Source: Cupriavidus alkaliphilus
GTDB taxonomy: Bacteria > Pseudomonadota > Gammaproteobacteria > Burkholderiales > Burkholderiaceae
DNA length: 64,000 bases
Direction of reading: 5' to 3'
NCBI RefSeq assembly: GCF_900094595.1
Contig: NZ_FMAD01000013.1
Location: 1-64,000 of the forward strand
The notes beneath the pieces were generated by a model that worked only from the letters and a program-made list of their open reading frames with translations, was not told the DNA's origin and searched no databases. The translations under genes were made by a program, and so were the position numbers. This document shows positions 22,362 to 32,962 of this stretch, one piece after another. Each line of letters opens with the position of its first letter. Position 1 is the first letter of the stretch.

Positions 22362-23419
22362 CAGCGCCCGCCTCCGGTGGCATCCGCCATCGCGCCTGGA
22401 GCTTCCGCCGCGTCCGCCACCTCGGCCCGGGGTGGCCTGGGCCGCGCCACCCACGCCGAATAGCCGAACATCAGCAGCTGGTACGCCAGCACCAGCGCCA
22501 GCGCCGTGCCCAGCGGCCACATGAACAGCTCGCGCCGCGGCCGCCAGGACAGCGTCTTCTGGTCATGCGGCGTGATCCGGTCGAGGGTCGCGTAGATGCT
22601 CTCCAGGGCGGCCTGGTCGGCGCCGAAGAAATAGCGCCCGCCGGTCTGCGCCGCCAGCCGCTGCAGCACCTCGAGGTCGACCTTCTGCTCGCCCGCGGCG
22701 TTGGGGTCGCCGATGCCGATGGTATGCACCACCACCTTGCGCTCGCGCGCGATGCCGCCGGCGCGCTCGGGCGGCATCCGGCTGGCGGTGTCGTTGCCGT
22801 CGGTCAGCACGATCATCACGCGCTGCGGCGCTTCGCTGTGCCCGAACATCTTGATGCCGAGCCCGATGGCATCGCCCAGCGCCGTGCTCGGCCCCGCCAT
22901 GCCGGGCAGCAGGCCGGCAATCAGCGTCTGCACCAGCTGGTGGTCCAGCGTGAACGGCGCCAGCGGGTATGGCGCGTCGCCAAACACCACCAGGCCGATG
23001 CGGTCGCCCGGGCGCCGCGCCACGAAATTGCTGACCACCTGCCGGACCGCCTGCACGCGCGGGATCAGCGCGCCGGACGGATCGCGGAAGTCGCGCGTGT
23101 CCATCGACTGCGACAGGTCCAGCGCCAGCAGCAGGTCGCGCGCGGGCTGCACCTTCTGCAGCGGCGCCTCGAGGTACTGCGGCCGCGCCAGCGCCGTCAC
23201 CACCAGCACCCACGCCAGCGGCGCCAGCACCCATTGCAGCCGGTTGCGGCGCGGCACCACGGCGCCGGCGGCCGGCGTCAGCCCGGCGGCACTGGCGACC
23301 TCGCCAAAGAACGGCAGCCGTACCGACGGGCTTTCCTCGCGGTACGGCGGCAGCCACCACCACAGCAGCAGGGGCAGCGGCAGCAGCGCGAACAGCCAGG
23401 GATATTCAAACTGGTACAT
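22361..23419 (-). CDS. VWA domain protein, BatA type
   Basis: 352 residues. A short N-terminal helix with WLFALLPLPLLLWWWLPP and a second helix near 60-78 anchor the protein. The VWA domain follows, with its metal-ion-dependent adhesion site DLSQSMD at about 97-103, a conserved STALGDAIGLG threonine loop and the MIVLTDGNDTA strand. A C-terminal helix (about 310-330) closes the protein. This is the BatA layout. It overlaps DUF4381 by 14 bases at its start and the next VWA gene by TGATG at its end. MoxR ATPases act as chaperones for VWA proteins, which fits this operon. Confidence 0.87.
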   Translation of the reverse strand: MYQFEYPWLFALLPLPLLLWWWLPPYREESPSVRLPFFGEVASAAGLTPAAGAVVPRRNRLQWVLAPLAWVLVVTALARPQYLEAPLQKVQPARDLLLALDLSQSMDTRDFRDPSGALIPRVQAVRQVVSNFVARRPGDRIGLVVFGDAPYPLAPFTLDHQLVQTLIAGLLPGMAGPSTALGDAIGLGIKMFGHSEAPQRVMIVLTDGNDTASRMPPERAGGIARERKVVVHTIGIGDPNAAGEQKVDLEVLQRLAAQTGGRYFFGADQAALESIYATLDRITPHDQKTLSWRPRRELFMWPLGTALALVLAYQLLMFGYSAWVARPRPPRAEVADAAEAPGAMADATGGGR

Positions 23420-23921
23420 GGTGCTCCGCGATCCAGCGTCGGCATGCCGCGGCCACGGCGCGCACCTCGGTGTCGGGCCATTGCGCCAGCGCGGCGTCGC
23501 CGCGGTACTCGGCGTCTTGCACCAGGGCCGCCAGCTGCGGCGCGACATCCTGTGCCCGCCCCGCATGCGCCCGCAGGAACTCGGCCCAGCCGCCGCCGGC
23601 CAGGCTGGCCACCTGCGCGCGCGGCCACGCCGCCAGCGCGGTGCGCTTGAGCAGCGCCGCCATCGCGCGCAAGGCCGCGGCGCGGTGTGCGGGGTCCGGG
23701 TCCCGCGGCAGCGCCGCCAGTTCGGCCAGCGCCTCGCGCCGGTAGCGGTTGGCGCGGTAGCGCCGCCACGCGCGCCAGCCGGCCCAGGCCAGCGCCAGCA
23801 GCAGCACGCCGCCGGCGATCGGCCAGCCGATGGTCTGCGGTGTCCACGACGGCGGCGGCGGCACGGCGAGGTCGGCCAGCGTTGCCAGGGTCGCCGGGGC
23901 GGCGCTGTGCGTGAGGCTCAT
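23406..23921 (-). CDS. DUF4381 membrane protein
   Basis: 171 residues. A short exposed N-terminus with PPPPSWTPQTIGWPIAGG leads into one membrane helix (about 32-52) and then a basic, helical cytoplasmic part (YRREALAELAALP, WAEFLRAHAG, RRWIAEHH). This is the DUF4381 family that accompanies MoxR/DUF58/VWA genes. It has no known activity and is probably a structural part of the complex. It overlaps DUF58 by ATGA and BatA by 14 bases, consistent with fixed stoichiometry. Confidence 0.83.
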   Translation of the reverse strand: MSLTHSAAPATLATLADLAVPPPPSWTPQTIGWPIAGGVLLLALAWAGWRAWRRYRANRYRREALAELAALPRDPDPAHRAAALRAMAALLKRTALAAWPRAQVASLAGGGWAEFLRAHAGRAQDVAPQLAALVQDAEYRGDAALAQWPDTEVRAVAAACRRWIAEHHVPV

Positions 23922-24940
23922 GGCGCCACCCCCGCGCGTTGCCGCACCGGCGCCTGCTGCAGCGGCCGGCCCAGCAGCCGCCGCAACTGCGGCGCGGTCT
24001 CCTCGGCGGCGGACAGCGGCAGCAGCGGCACGCCCATGGCATGGTGCCAGTCCAGCAACGACCTGGCGCGGGCATCGGCAAACCCGGCAATGCCGCGCCG
24101 CGTGGCGGCGTGGCCGAAGCCCAGCTCGACCTGCAGCTCGCCGTCGCTGACCACCAGCTGCCCCGAACCCGGCAGCGCGCCGAGGAACGGGTCGTGGACC
24201 AGGATGGTCAGCACATCGTTGTGCGTCGCCAGCGCCAGCATCAGGTCGCGGGTGCGGGTGTCATGGCCGTCGAAATCGCTGACGACGATCACCAGGCAGT
24301 CGTGGCGCGCCATGCGCGCGGTGCGCTCCAGCGCCGCGTTGAGCTGCCCCGCGGCGCGGCGCGCCGGCGCGTCGGCGCGCAGGGCCTGGTTGAAGCGCGC
24401 GATGCCGCCCAGCAGCTGCTGCACCGCGTCGCGGCTGCGGCGCGGCGCAAACGCTTCGATGCGGTCGTCGCCCAGCACCACGCCGCCGACGCGGTCGCCT
24501 TCGGCGAGCACGCGCCACGCGGCCAGCGCCGCCGCCTCGGCCGCGCTGACCGATTTCATCGCGCGCCGGCTGCCGAAGAACATGTTGATGCGCTGGTCCA
24601 CCACCAGCAGCACCGGACGGTCCTTTTCCTCGGTGTAGACGCGCACATGGGGCCGGCCGGTGCGCGCGGTCACGCGCCAGTCCATGCTGCGGATATCGTC
24701 GCCGGGCAGGTACAGGCGCAATTCCTCGAAGGTCAGCCCGCGCCCGCGCACGCGCGAGGCATGGCGCCCGGCCAGCACGCTGTGCACCGGCTGTCGCGGC
24801 AGGAAATGGAAGTCGCGCGCGGCCACCTCGAGCCGGGCCAGCGCCGCGGCATCGACGCTGACACCGGGCACCGCCTGCGAAGACGGTGGGTGCGCCGCCG
24901 CCGGGGCGGCGCGGGCGATGGCGCGGAACGGCAGGCGCAT
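23918..24940 (-). CDS. DUF58 domain protein
   Basis: 340 residues and largely soluble. The DUF58 signature is clear: GLTFEELRLYLPGDDIRSMDW, then a VWA-like strand set (VLLVVDQRINMFFG; CLVIVVSDFDGHDTRTRD). DUF58 proteins are regular neighbours of MoxR ATPases and are thought to be their adaptors or substrates. The start ATG 24940 has GAGGG a few bases upstream. It lies 19 bases behind the MoxR gene and overlaps DUF4381 by ATGA. Confidence 0.87.
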   Translation of the reverse strand: MRLPFRAIARAAPAAAHPPSSQAVPGVSVDAAALARLEVAARDFHFLPRQPVHSVLAGRHASRVRGRGLTFEELRLYLPGDDIRSMDWRVTARTGRPHVRVYTEEKDRPVLLVVDQRINMFFGSRRAMKSVSAAEAAALAAWRVLAEGDRVGGVVLGDDRIEAFAPRRSRDAVQQLLGGIARFNQALRADAPARRAAGQLNAALERTARMARHDCLVIVVSDFDGHDTRTRDLMLALATHNDVLTILVHDPFLGALPGSGQLVVSDGELQVELGFGHAATRRGIAGFADARARSLLDWHHAMGVPLLPLSAAEETAPQLRRLLGRPLQQAPVRQRAGVAP

Positions 24941-24959
24941 GGGAAGCCCTCGCGGTCGT

Positions 24960-25930
<971 letters not shown>

Positions 25931-25934
<4 letters not shown>

Positions 25935-28576
25935 GGGGCGTTCCTTGGTGCGTTCCCTGGTGCGGCCGGGGCGCGGCGGGCCTGGCCGCCGACGAACCAT
26001 GCGTAGTAGGGATTGTCGGGATCGGCGCGCATGGCCTGCGTGATATGGCTGGCCCATGCTTCGCGGTCGCCGCGGTAGGCATCGAGGCCGGCGCGGTAGA
26101 ACGTGTGCAGGATCTCGCGCTCGTGGCGCAGCTCGCGCCAGAAGGCATCGTCGGCGCCCGCCAGCGGCGGGTCGCTTTGCAGCGCCAGCAGCCTGGACAA
26201 CGATTGCGGGAAGGCATCGGCACGGACCCAGCCGGCGTACTCGATGCGCGGGCGGTCGTCGCTCACGGCCGGGGCGTCGGCCGCATACCAGTCCAGCCCG
26301 GCCCGGTCGGTGACCCAGGTGGCCAGCAGCGCCGCCGCCGAGCGCACGCCCACCGCCTGCAGCGCCGCGGCGACCTCGGGCTGCGCAAAGCGTGCACGGA
26401 CCTGCGCCACATCCAGCGCCAGCGGCGACATCGAGCCGACCAGCAGCATCTCGTGCAGCTCGGTGGTCCATAGCGTGGCGTGCGGGAACACGTCCAGGAA
26501 ACTGCGCACCAGCATGCGCGTGTCTTCGTCGTTCTGCGTCGGCAGCGGCAGCCACTGCGCCACCAGCCCGCCGGCTTGCAGCCGCGCCGCCGCGAGCCGG
26601 TAGAAATCGGTCGAATACAGGTTGGCAACCCCGGCGGCCGACGGCGGCGGCGGCTCCAGCGTGACCAGGTCGTACTGCTGCGGGCTCTGCAGCAACTCGC
26701 GCCGGCCGTCGCGCAGCCGGATCTCCACGCGCGGGTCGGTGGCAACGCCGAAATTCCCCTTGAAGCTGGGCACCGCGCGCGCGACCGGCGGCAACAGCTC
26801 CGCCACCACGCGCCGCTCCAGCCCCGGCCACGCCAGCGTCGCGCCCGCCGTGATGCCGGTGCCCAGCCCGATCACCAGCGCCGACTTCGGCGTGCCGTTG
26901 TGCACGATCAACGGCAGCAGCGCCTGCAGCCGCATATAGCGCTGCGAGGTCATGGCATCGCCGGAATTGGACACGCCCTGGATGTAGAGGCGCCGGAAAC
27001 GGTTGGTGGCGGAGCTTTGCTCGACCACCGCCACGGTGGCGCCGCGCCCTTCCTCGTAGAACACCAGTTCGCCGCCACGCGCCCGCGCCAGCAGCGTGGC
27101 GAGCCGGTCGGGCGGCGCCAGCGCGGCGGCGATCACCGCGAGCACGCCCAGCATCGGCACCGCCCAGCGCGCCGCGGGCCGCACCCCGCTGCCCAGCGCC
27201 ACCGCCACCACGCCAACCACCGCCGCCGCGACCGCCAGCAGCGACAGCGTGCGCACCAGGCCCAGGTACGGCACCAGCACGAAGCCGGCCAGCGCCGTGC
27301 CGGCGATGCCGCCGAGCGTGTTGAGCGCGATCACGCTGCCCACGCCCGCGCCGATGCGCCGGCTGTCGACACTGACGCGCAGCACGAACGGAAACGCCGC
27401 GCCCAGCAGCAGCGTCGGCACGAACACCACCGTCAGCGCGGCCAGCGCAAAGCGCGCGCAGGCCGCCAGCAGCGGGCTGGCGGTCAGCGCCTGCACCCAC
27501 GCCGACAGGCTGCCCTGTGCGCGCAGCAGCCATTCGCCCAGCAGCACGAATTCCAGCAAAGCCACCAGCCCGGCCGCCGCCACCAGCAGCCCGAACGCGC
27601 CCCACGGGTCGCGCACGCGGTCGGCATGGCGCGCGGCCAGCGCGCTGCCGATGGCGAGCCCGGCCAGGTAGGTGGCCAGCACCACGGTGAAAGCGAAGGT
27701 GCGCGTGCTGAGGAACTGCACGATGGCCTGCGACCAGACCACCTCGTAGCCCAGTGCGATGCCGCCGGCGGCGGCGTAAAGCAGCAGCGCGAGCCGGCCG
27801 TTGGCGACGTCGCCGGCGGCAGCCGCGGCACGTGCCATGCCGGGCGCGCCTGCAACGGGCGCGGTCCGCGTGCGCGCGGACAGCCACCAGGCCGCCAGTG
27901 CCGCGACGCCGTTGAGCGCGCCCGCCGCGATGGCACTGCCGAGGATGCCAAGCCCGGGCACCAGCACAAAGCCCGCCAGCAGCGTGCCGGCGATCGCGCC
28001 GGCGGTGTTGGCGGCATAGAGCCGCCCGCCGTGGGTGCCAACGCGGTCCGGGCGCGACCCCAGCACGCGCATCAGCACCGGCAGCGTGCCGCCCATCGCG
28101 GCGGCCGGCAGGATCACCAGCAGGAACGGCAACGCCCACGCCAGCAGGCCCACCCGGCTCTCCAGCCAGGCAAACGGCGCGGCGGCCCGCGCCAGGGCCA
28201 GCGTCGCGCCGACGCCCAGCACCAGCACCGCGATTTCCAGCCACGCGTACAGCCGCAGCGGATCGCCGTGGCGGTCGGCGAGGCGGCCGAAGACCCAGCC
28301 GCCCAAGGCCAGGCCGCCGAAGAACGCGCTCACGGCGGTGGTGACGGCGTGCACCTCGACGCCCACCACCAGCGCAAGCTGCCTGATCCAGAGCACCTGG
28401 AACACCAGCCCCGCGCTGCCCGAGGCAAAAAGCAGCAGGGCAGGCACCAGCGCGGCGCCATGCCATGCCAGCCGATCCTGCCCCGCCTGCGCGGCCCGGG
28501 CTTCATGCCCGTTGGTGGCCGTCGCGTACCGCACCTTATCCTTGCCGGAGCTTGCGCCGGCGCGCGCTTCTACCAT
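25931..28576 (-). CDS. Fused MFS-like / spermidine-synthase-like membrane protein (type 2)
   Basis: 881 residues. About the first 510 residues are hydrophobic, with 12 or more membrane helices and MFS-like loops (GGLALGGWVFGRLADRHGDP; AAMGGTLPVLMRVL). A spermidine-synthase-like domain follows (about 515-760) with SALVIGLGTGITAGATLAW, then VEIRLRDGRREL and YDLVTLEPPPP. The C-terminus is a short helical, TPR-like tail. The domain order differs from the 806-residue relative at 14138-16558, where the enzyme domain lies between two membrane blocks. The start is ATG 28576 with AGGGA seven bases upstream. It is translationally coupled to moxR. The catalytic role is unproven; many such fusions lack polyamine-synthase activity evidence. 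Confidence 0.82.
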
Positions 28577-28596
28577 GGTGCGATCCCTGTGGAATG

Positions 28597-28631
28597 GGCC
28601 AGCCAGCCCCTGCAGCGGGAGCCGGCTGGCC
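28597..28631 (-). terminator. Hairpin between the sulfatase gene and the spermidine-synthase-like gene
   Basis: GGCCAGCC (28597-28604) pairs exactly with GGCTGGCC (28624-28631) around a 19-base loop that is itself partly self-complementary. It lies just after the sulfatase stop and before the next gene on the same strand. It has no T-run and could be an attenuating or transcript-stabilising element. Confidence 0.3.
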
Positions 28632-28645
28632 GGTCATGCCGGAGG

Positions 28646-30403
28646 CTACTTGGCGCCGGCCGCGCCCTTGTCGAGCGACGACATCACCGCCTCGGTCATC
28701 TGGTCGATGGTGAAGCTCGCGGGGCGCTGGCTGGGCGGGTAGTCCTTGAAGGACTGCAGGAACGGCGCAACGCGGGAAGACGCATAACTGATCATGTACG
28801 CGTTCTTCGCGGTCCAGTCGTAATACTGGTCGGAGACGACATCCGCCCGCTCATACGGATCCATGCGCAGGTTGAATGCCTTGGGCACGCGCAGGCAGGT
28901 GAACGGGTTGGCCCAGACCTGGAAGCCCCCCGGCTGGCGCTGCTCGCAGAACACGAACTTCCAGTCGTTGTGGCGCATGGCCACCAGCACGCCGTCATCG
29001 TTGAAGTAGTAGAAGTCCTGGCGCGGCCCGGTATTGCTCTGCCCGGTCAGGTACGGCAGGAAGTTGTAGCCGTCGAGATGCACCTTGAACGATTTGCCGC
29101 CGATGCTGGTGCCCTTGAGCAGGCGATCCTTGATATCGGTATCGCCGGCCGCGGCCAGCAGCGTCGGGAACCAGTCGAGCCCGGAGATCATCGTGGTGGA
29201 CACCGTATTGGGCTTGATCCGGCCCGGCCAGCGGATGATCGCCGGCACCCGGAACGCGCCTTCCCAGTTGGTGTCCTTTTCGCTGCGGAACGGCGTGGTC
29301 GCGGCATCGGGCCAGCTGAACTGGTTGGGGCCGTTGTCGGTGCTGTAGATCACGATGGTGTTGTCGGCCACCTTCAGGTCGTCGAGCGCCTTGAGCAGCT
29401 TGCCGACGTGGCCGTCGTGCTCGAGCATGCCGTCGGCATACTCGTTGCCGGGCATGCCGCTCTGCCCCCGCATGGATTCGCGCACGTGGGTGAACATGTG
29501 CATGCGCGTGGTATTCATCCACACGAAGAACGGCTTGTCGGCCTTCACCTGCTTGTCCATGAAGCCGATCGCCGCCGCCGTGGTCTCGTCGTCGATGGTC
29601 TCCATGCGTTTGCGGTTCAGCGGCCCGGTGTCCTGGACCTTGCCGTCGGCAAAGGAGTGAATCACGCCGCGCGGGGCGTTGGCCTTGACCCAGGCCTGGT
29701 CGTTCTTCGGGTAGTACGGACGCTCCGGCTCCTCTTCCGCGTTCAGGTGATAGAGGTTGCCGAAGAACTCGTCGAAGCCGTGCGCGGTGGGCAGGTACTC
29801 GTTGCGGTCGCCGAGGTGGTTCTTGCCGAACTGGCCGGTGGCATAGCCAAGCGGCTTCAGCGCCTGGGCAATGGTCACGTTTTGCGCCTGCAGGCCCACC
29901 GGCGCACCCGGCACGCCGACCTTGAGCAGGCCGGTGCGCAGCCCCACTTCGCCGGTGATGAAGGTGGAACGCCCCGCGGTGCAGCTGTTCTCGCCGTAGT
30001 AGTCGGTGAAGAGCATCCCTTCCTGCGCGATGCGGTCGATGTTCGGGGTGCGGTAGCCCACCACGCCGTGGCTGTAGGCGCTGATGTTGGTCTGGCCGAC
30101 GTCATCGCCAAAAATGACCAGGATGTTGGGCTTCTTGCTGGACGCCGCCGGCGCCGCCAGCGCGGGCGCGGATGCCGCCGCAACTGGTGCACTGGTCGCG
30201 ACCGGTGGATTTTCCCGGGCAGGTGCCGGTGCGGCCGCTGCCGGCCCCTGCGCCGGGGCAGGCGCCTGCGCCGCCGGCTGCTGCGCCTTGGGCGGGGTTT
30301 CCTTCTTGTCGCAGCCTGCCAGCGCGACCACCACGGCGCCCACGGCCAGCATCGCCAGCCTGGAACTCCGCCCTCTGACTATGCGTTCTTCAACTCTGTG
30401 CAT
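28646..30403 (-). CDS. Lipoprotein arylsulfatase-family enzyme
   Basis: 585 residues. A lipobox VALAGC with Cys31 marks a lipoprotein; an Ala/Pro linker (about 35-90) spaces the enzyme from the membrane. The sulfatase fold starts NILVIFGDDVGQ, with the metal-binding Asp pair at 100-101. The formylglycine motif is CTAGR at residues 141-145, and Cys141 must be oxidised to formylglycine for activity. Further family features are GQFGKNHLGD and IVIYSTDNGPNQ. It would hydrolyse a sulfate ester in the periplasm; the substrate is unknown. The start has GGAGG six bases upstream. The HAD lipoprotein and the formylglycine-generating enzyme lie just upstream on the same strand and probably form an operon with it. 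Confidence 0.9.
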   Translation of the reverse strand: MHRVEERIVRGRSSRLAMLAVGAVVVALAGCDKKETPPKAQQPAAQAPAPAQGPAAAAPAPARENPPVATSAPVAAASAPALAAPAASSKKPNILVIFGDDVGQTNISAYSHGVVGYRTPNIDRIAQEGMLFTDYYGENSCTAGRSTFITGEVGLRTGLLKVGVPGAPVGLQAQNVTIAQALKPLGYATGQFGKNHLGDRNEYLPTAHGFDEFFGNLYHLNAEEEPERPYYPKNDQAWVKANAPRGVIHSFADGKVQDTGPLNRKRMETIDDETTAAAIGFMDKQVKADKPFFVWMNTTRMHMFTHVRESMRGQSGMPGNEYADGMLEHDGHVGKLLKALDDLKVADNTIVIYSTDNGPNQFSWPDAATTPFRSEKDTNWEGAFRVPAIIRWPGRIKPNTVSTTMISGLDWFPTLLAAAGDTDIKDRLLKGTSIGGKSFKVHLDGYNFLPYLTGQSNTGPRQDFYYFNDDGVLVAMRHNDWKFVFCEQRQPGGFQVWANPFTCLRVPKAFNLRMDPYERADVVSDQYYDWTAKNAYMISYASSRVAPFLQSFKDYPPSQRPASFTIDQMTEAVMSSLDKGAAGAK

Positions 30404-30457
30404 GTCCCGCCTCCGCTCATTGACCCGTTACGGTCGGTTTGCTGCTGATACGTGTGG

Positions 30458-31531
30458 TCATGGCTTGCCGGCCGGATAGACCTGCTGCCAGTCCCGCTTC
30501 ATGCTCACCACCGTCCAGCCCTTGGCGCGGGCCGCGTCAAGGGCCTTGTCGAGCTTGCCGACCTTGGACTGGCGGTCATAGGCGAACTCGCGCTCGGCAT
30601 CGTCGTGATGCACCAGCACGGCCAGGCGCGGGCCGTCGCCGCCCGTGGTGTATTCCAGCATCTGCAGGTCGCCGTCGGAGTTGCCCACGGCGAGGATGGG
30701 CCGGCGGCCGATATGGCGGTAGATGCCGACCGGCTTGCCCGGCCCGTCATCGATGAAATCCAGCTTGGGGTCGCGCACCAGCACCGGCTTGCCGTCGCGC
30801 ACCTGGTAGCGCACCGCCTGCGAGGAGCCGATCACCTGTTCGGGCGGGATGCCGTAGATGGCCTGGCTCCACGGCCGCATGAAATCGATGGTGCCGCCCG
30901 AGACGATGTAGGTCTTGAAGCCGTTGGCGCGCAGGTAGGACAGCAGTTCCAGCTGCGGCTGGTACACCAGTTCGGTGTAGGGCCGGTTGAACCTGGGATG
31001 CCGCGCCTTCGCCAGCCAGTCGCGGATGGTGCGGTCGTACTCGTCCACGGTCATGCCGCTGTTGGCCTTGGCAACCAGCGCGGCCAGCGCCTTTTCGTTG
31101 CGCATCAGGCCTTGCATGTCGTTGGCCATCAGCGCCTTGAAGGCCGGGTTGCTGCGCCACTCCGGATGCTGTGGCGCCGCGGCGCGGATCTGGTCGAGCA
31201 GGAAGAAGAACTGGAAGTACAGCGGCTGCTCGCTCCACAGCGTGCCGTCGTTGTCGAACACGGCGACGCGCTCCTCGGGCGGCACGAAGCCGGGCGAACC
31301 CGGCCGCGTCACGTCGGCGACGAATTTCAGCAGCGCCTGCCGGGCCGCACCGTCGCGCCACGACGGCAGCGCCGTGGCCGCGGTCTGCACCGACTGCGCG
31401 GCCTCATCCTGCGCGGCAGGCGCGGTGGCGGAGGTCGAGCAGCCGGCCAGCGCCAGGCCGGCCAGCGCCAGCGCGGCGATAGCCTTGCGCGTGTGGCTGG
31501 CAAGGATTGCGGGGGGCGCTGCCATGGTCAT
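30458..31531 (-). CDS. HAD-family hydrolase, lipoprotein
   Basis: 357 residues from ATG 31531, which has AGGAG eight bases upstream. A lipobox ALAGC (Cys31) suggests a lipid-anchored periplasmic protein. The haloacid-dehalogenase core has motif I VFDNDGTLWSE (nucleophile Asp93, acid Asp95), a motif II region YIVSGG and motif III/IV AVGNSDGDLQML. HAD enzymes of this kind are Mg-dependent phosphatases. It sits between the sulfatase and its activating enzyme, so it may dephosphorylate the desulfated product or a related nutrient. That role is an inference from the neighbours. Confidence 0.85.
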   Translation of the reverse strand: MTMAAPPAILASHTRKAIAALALAGLALAGCSTSATAPAAQDEAAQSVQTAATALPSWRDGAARQALLKFVADVTRPGSPGFVPPEERVAVFDNDGTLWSEQPLYFQFFFLLDQIRAAAPQHPEWRSNPAFKALMANDMQGLMRNEKALAALVAKANSGMTVDEYDRTIRDWLAKARHPRFNRPYTELVYQPQLELLSYLRANGFKTYIVSGGTIDFMRPWSQAIYGIPPEQVIGSSQAVRYQVRDGKPVLVRDPKLDFIDDGPGKPVGIYRHIGRRPILAVGNSDGDLQMLEYTTGGDGPRLAVLVHHDDAEREFAYDRQSKVGKLDKALDAARAKGWTVVSMKRDWQQVYPAGKP

Positions 31532-31589
31532 ATTGCTCGCTCCTGACGCGTGTTGTCCTGCCGGAAAGAATCGTGGTCCACGCGCATCG

Positions 31590-32834
31590 TCAGCGCGCTG
31601 CCGGGTTGGCGGGTCCGGCCATCGCCACCGGCGGCCGCCGCTGCATTTCCGCCCAGCGGCCTTCATCCATCACCAGCCGGAAGCCGAGGTGCGACATGCT
31701 GTTGAAGGGGTCGGTGCCGCGCCGGGCGCTGGGGCGGTAGCTCAGGCAAAAGTCCTCGTTGCACAGGAACGAGCCGCCGCGCGTGACGCGCTTGGGCGCG
31801 TTGACCGGCACGCCGGGTTCGGACGGGTCCCAGGACACCAGCGGGCCCATCGGGTTTTCAATCGGCTGCGCCTTGCCGGCTTCGCGCCGGAACTGGTCGG
31901 CGCGGTACCAGTCCGCCACCCACTGCCAGGCATTGCCGGTCATGTCGGCGAGGCCATAGCCGTTGGGCGGGAAGGTGCCGACCGGGCTGGTGCCAAGCGC
32001 CCCGCCCGCCTTGGGGCTGACCACCGGGAACGGCTGGTTCTGCTGGCCCTGCCAGACGTTGGCCATCTGCCTGCCATCGGGGGCGAACTGCTCGCCCCAG
32101 GCATAGGTTGCCTGCTCCAGTCCGCCGCGCGCGGCGAACTCCCATTCCGCCTCGGTCGGCAGCCGCTTGCCGGCCCACCTGGCATAGGCCTGTGCGTCTT
32201 CGTACGAGACCTGCACCACCGGGTGGTTGTCCTTGCCCTCGATCGAGCTGCCGGGGCCGGCCGGATGGCGCCAGTCGGCGCCGGGCACATAGCGCCACCA
32301 GCGCGAGTAATCCTGCAGCGGCACCGGCCGCGGCGTGCCGACGAAGACCATGCCGCCCGCGACCATGGCGCTGTCGGGCGGGCGCGGCGTGCCGGGCGGC
32401 AGCTGCACGCGCAGCGTTTCCCAGTCGGGCACGCGCTCGGCAGTGGTGACATAACCGGTAGCCTCGACGAACTTGCGGAATTCCGCGTTGGTGACGTGGT
32501 GCCGGTCCATCCAGAACGCTTGCACGCGCACCTTGTGCGCCGGCTTTTCATTGGGCTGCGCCATCTTGCTGTCGCTGCCCATCAGGAATTCGCCGCCCGG
32601 CACGCGCACCATGCCGGCGGGACCGTTCTTGCCATCGCCGACGACGATAGCCGGCGCCGCCGGCGTACGGCCCTTCAGATACCAGTAGCTGCCGCCCAGG
32701 CCGGCGGCCAGCCCGGCACCCAGCAGGGCCAGCAGCCACACCCGCCTTGCGCCGCGCCATGCTGACACCCGTGCCGCCGAGCCGGAACGCCCCGCACCTG
32801 CGTCGGGATTGCCACCTTCACGTTGTCCGCTCAT
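31590..32834 (-). CDS. Membrane-anchored formylglycine-generating enzyme (SUMF1 family)
   Basis: 414 residues from ATG 32834; an in-frame ATG at 32876 is possible. One membrane helix (about 30-53, WLLALLGAGLAAGLGGSYWY) is followed by the FGE domain: MVRVPGGEFLMGSD at its start, [15 protein letters not shown], and GLADMTGNAWQWVADWY. The copper-binding cysteine pair of true FGEs is present in RGGSFLCNEDFC (about Cys358 and Cys363), which EgtB-type relatives lack. It should convert the sulfatase cysteine to formylglycine with O2. The N-terminal anchor implies the domain faces the periplasm, as the lipoprotein sulfatase does. It starts the FGE-HAD-sulfatase gene row. Confidence 0.9.
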   Translation of the reverse strand: MSGQREGGNPDAGAGRSGSAARVSAWRGARRVWLLALLGAGLAAGLGGSYWYLKGRTPAAPAIVVGDGKNGPAGMVRVPGGEFLMGSDSKMAQPNEKPAHKVRVQAFWMDRHHVTNAEFRKFVEATGYVTTAERVPDWETLRVQLPPGTPRPPDSAMVAGGMVFVGTPRPVPLQDYSRWWRYVPGADWRHPAGPGSSIEGKDNHPVVQVSYEDAQAYARWAGKRLPTEAEWEFAARGGLEQATYAWGEQFAPDGRQMANVWQGQQNQPFPVVSPKAGGALGTSPVGTFPPNGYGLADMTGNAWQWVADWYRADQFRREAGKAQPIENPMGPLVSWDPSEPGVPVNAPKRVTRGGSFLCNEDFCLSYRPSARRGTDPFNSMSHLGFRLVMDEGRWAEMQRRPPVAMAGPANPAAR

Positions 32835-32962
32835 TCCATTGTCTCTGCAAAAACCGCTCTGATTCAGCGCAAACAATGATGTCAGATGGCTTCTTCAATC
32901 AGAAGTCAGCTTTTTATGATTTCAGCGCGCAGTGAATTAAGCTTTTTCGCAGCTGCAGCGCC

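Noticed and set aside
26480-30448. A 1322-codon open frame on the + strand opposite the sulfatase and MFS-like genes
   Set aside because: It is Arg/Gln/His-rich, has no recognisable domain and runs antisense to two clear genes. High GC makes such antisense frames stay open.
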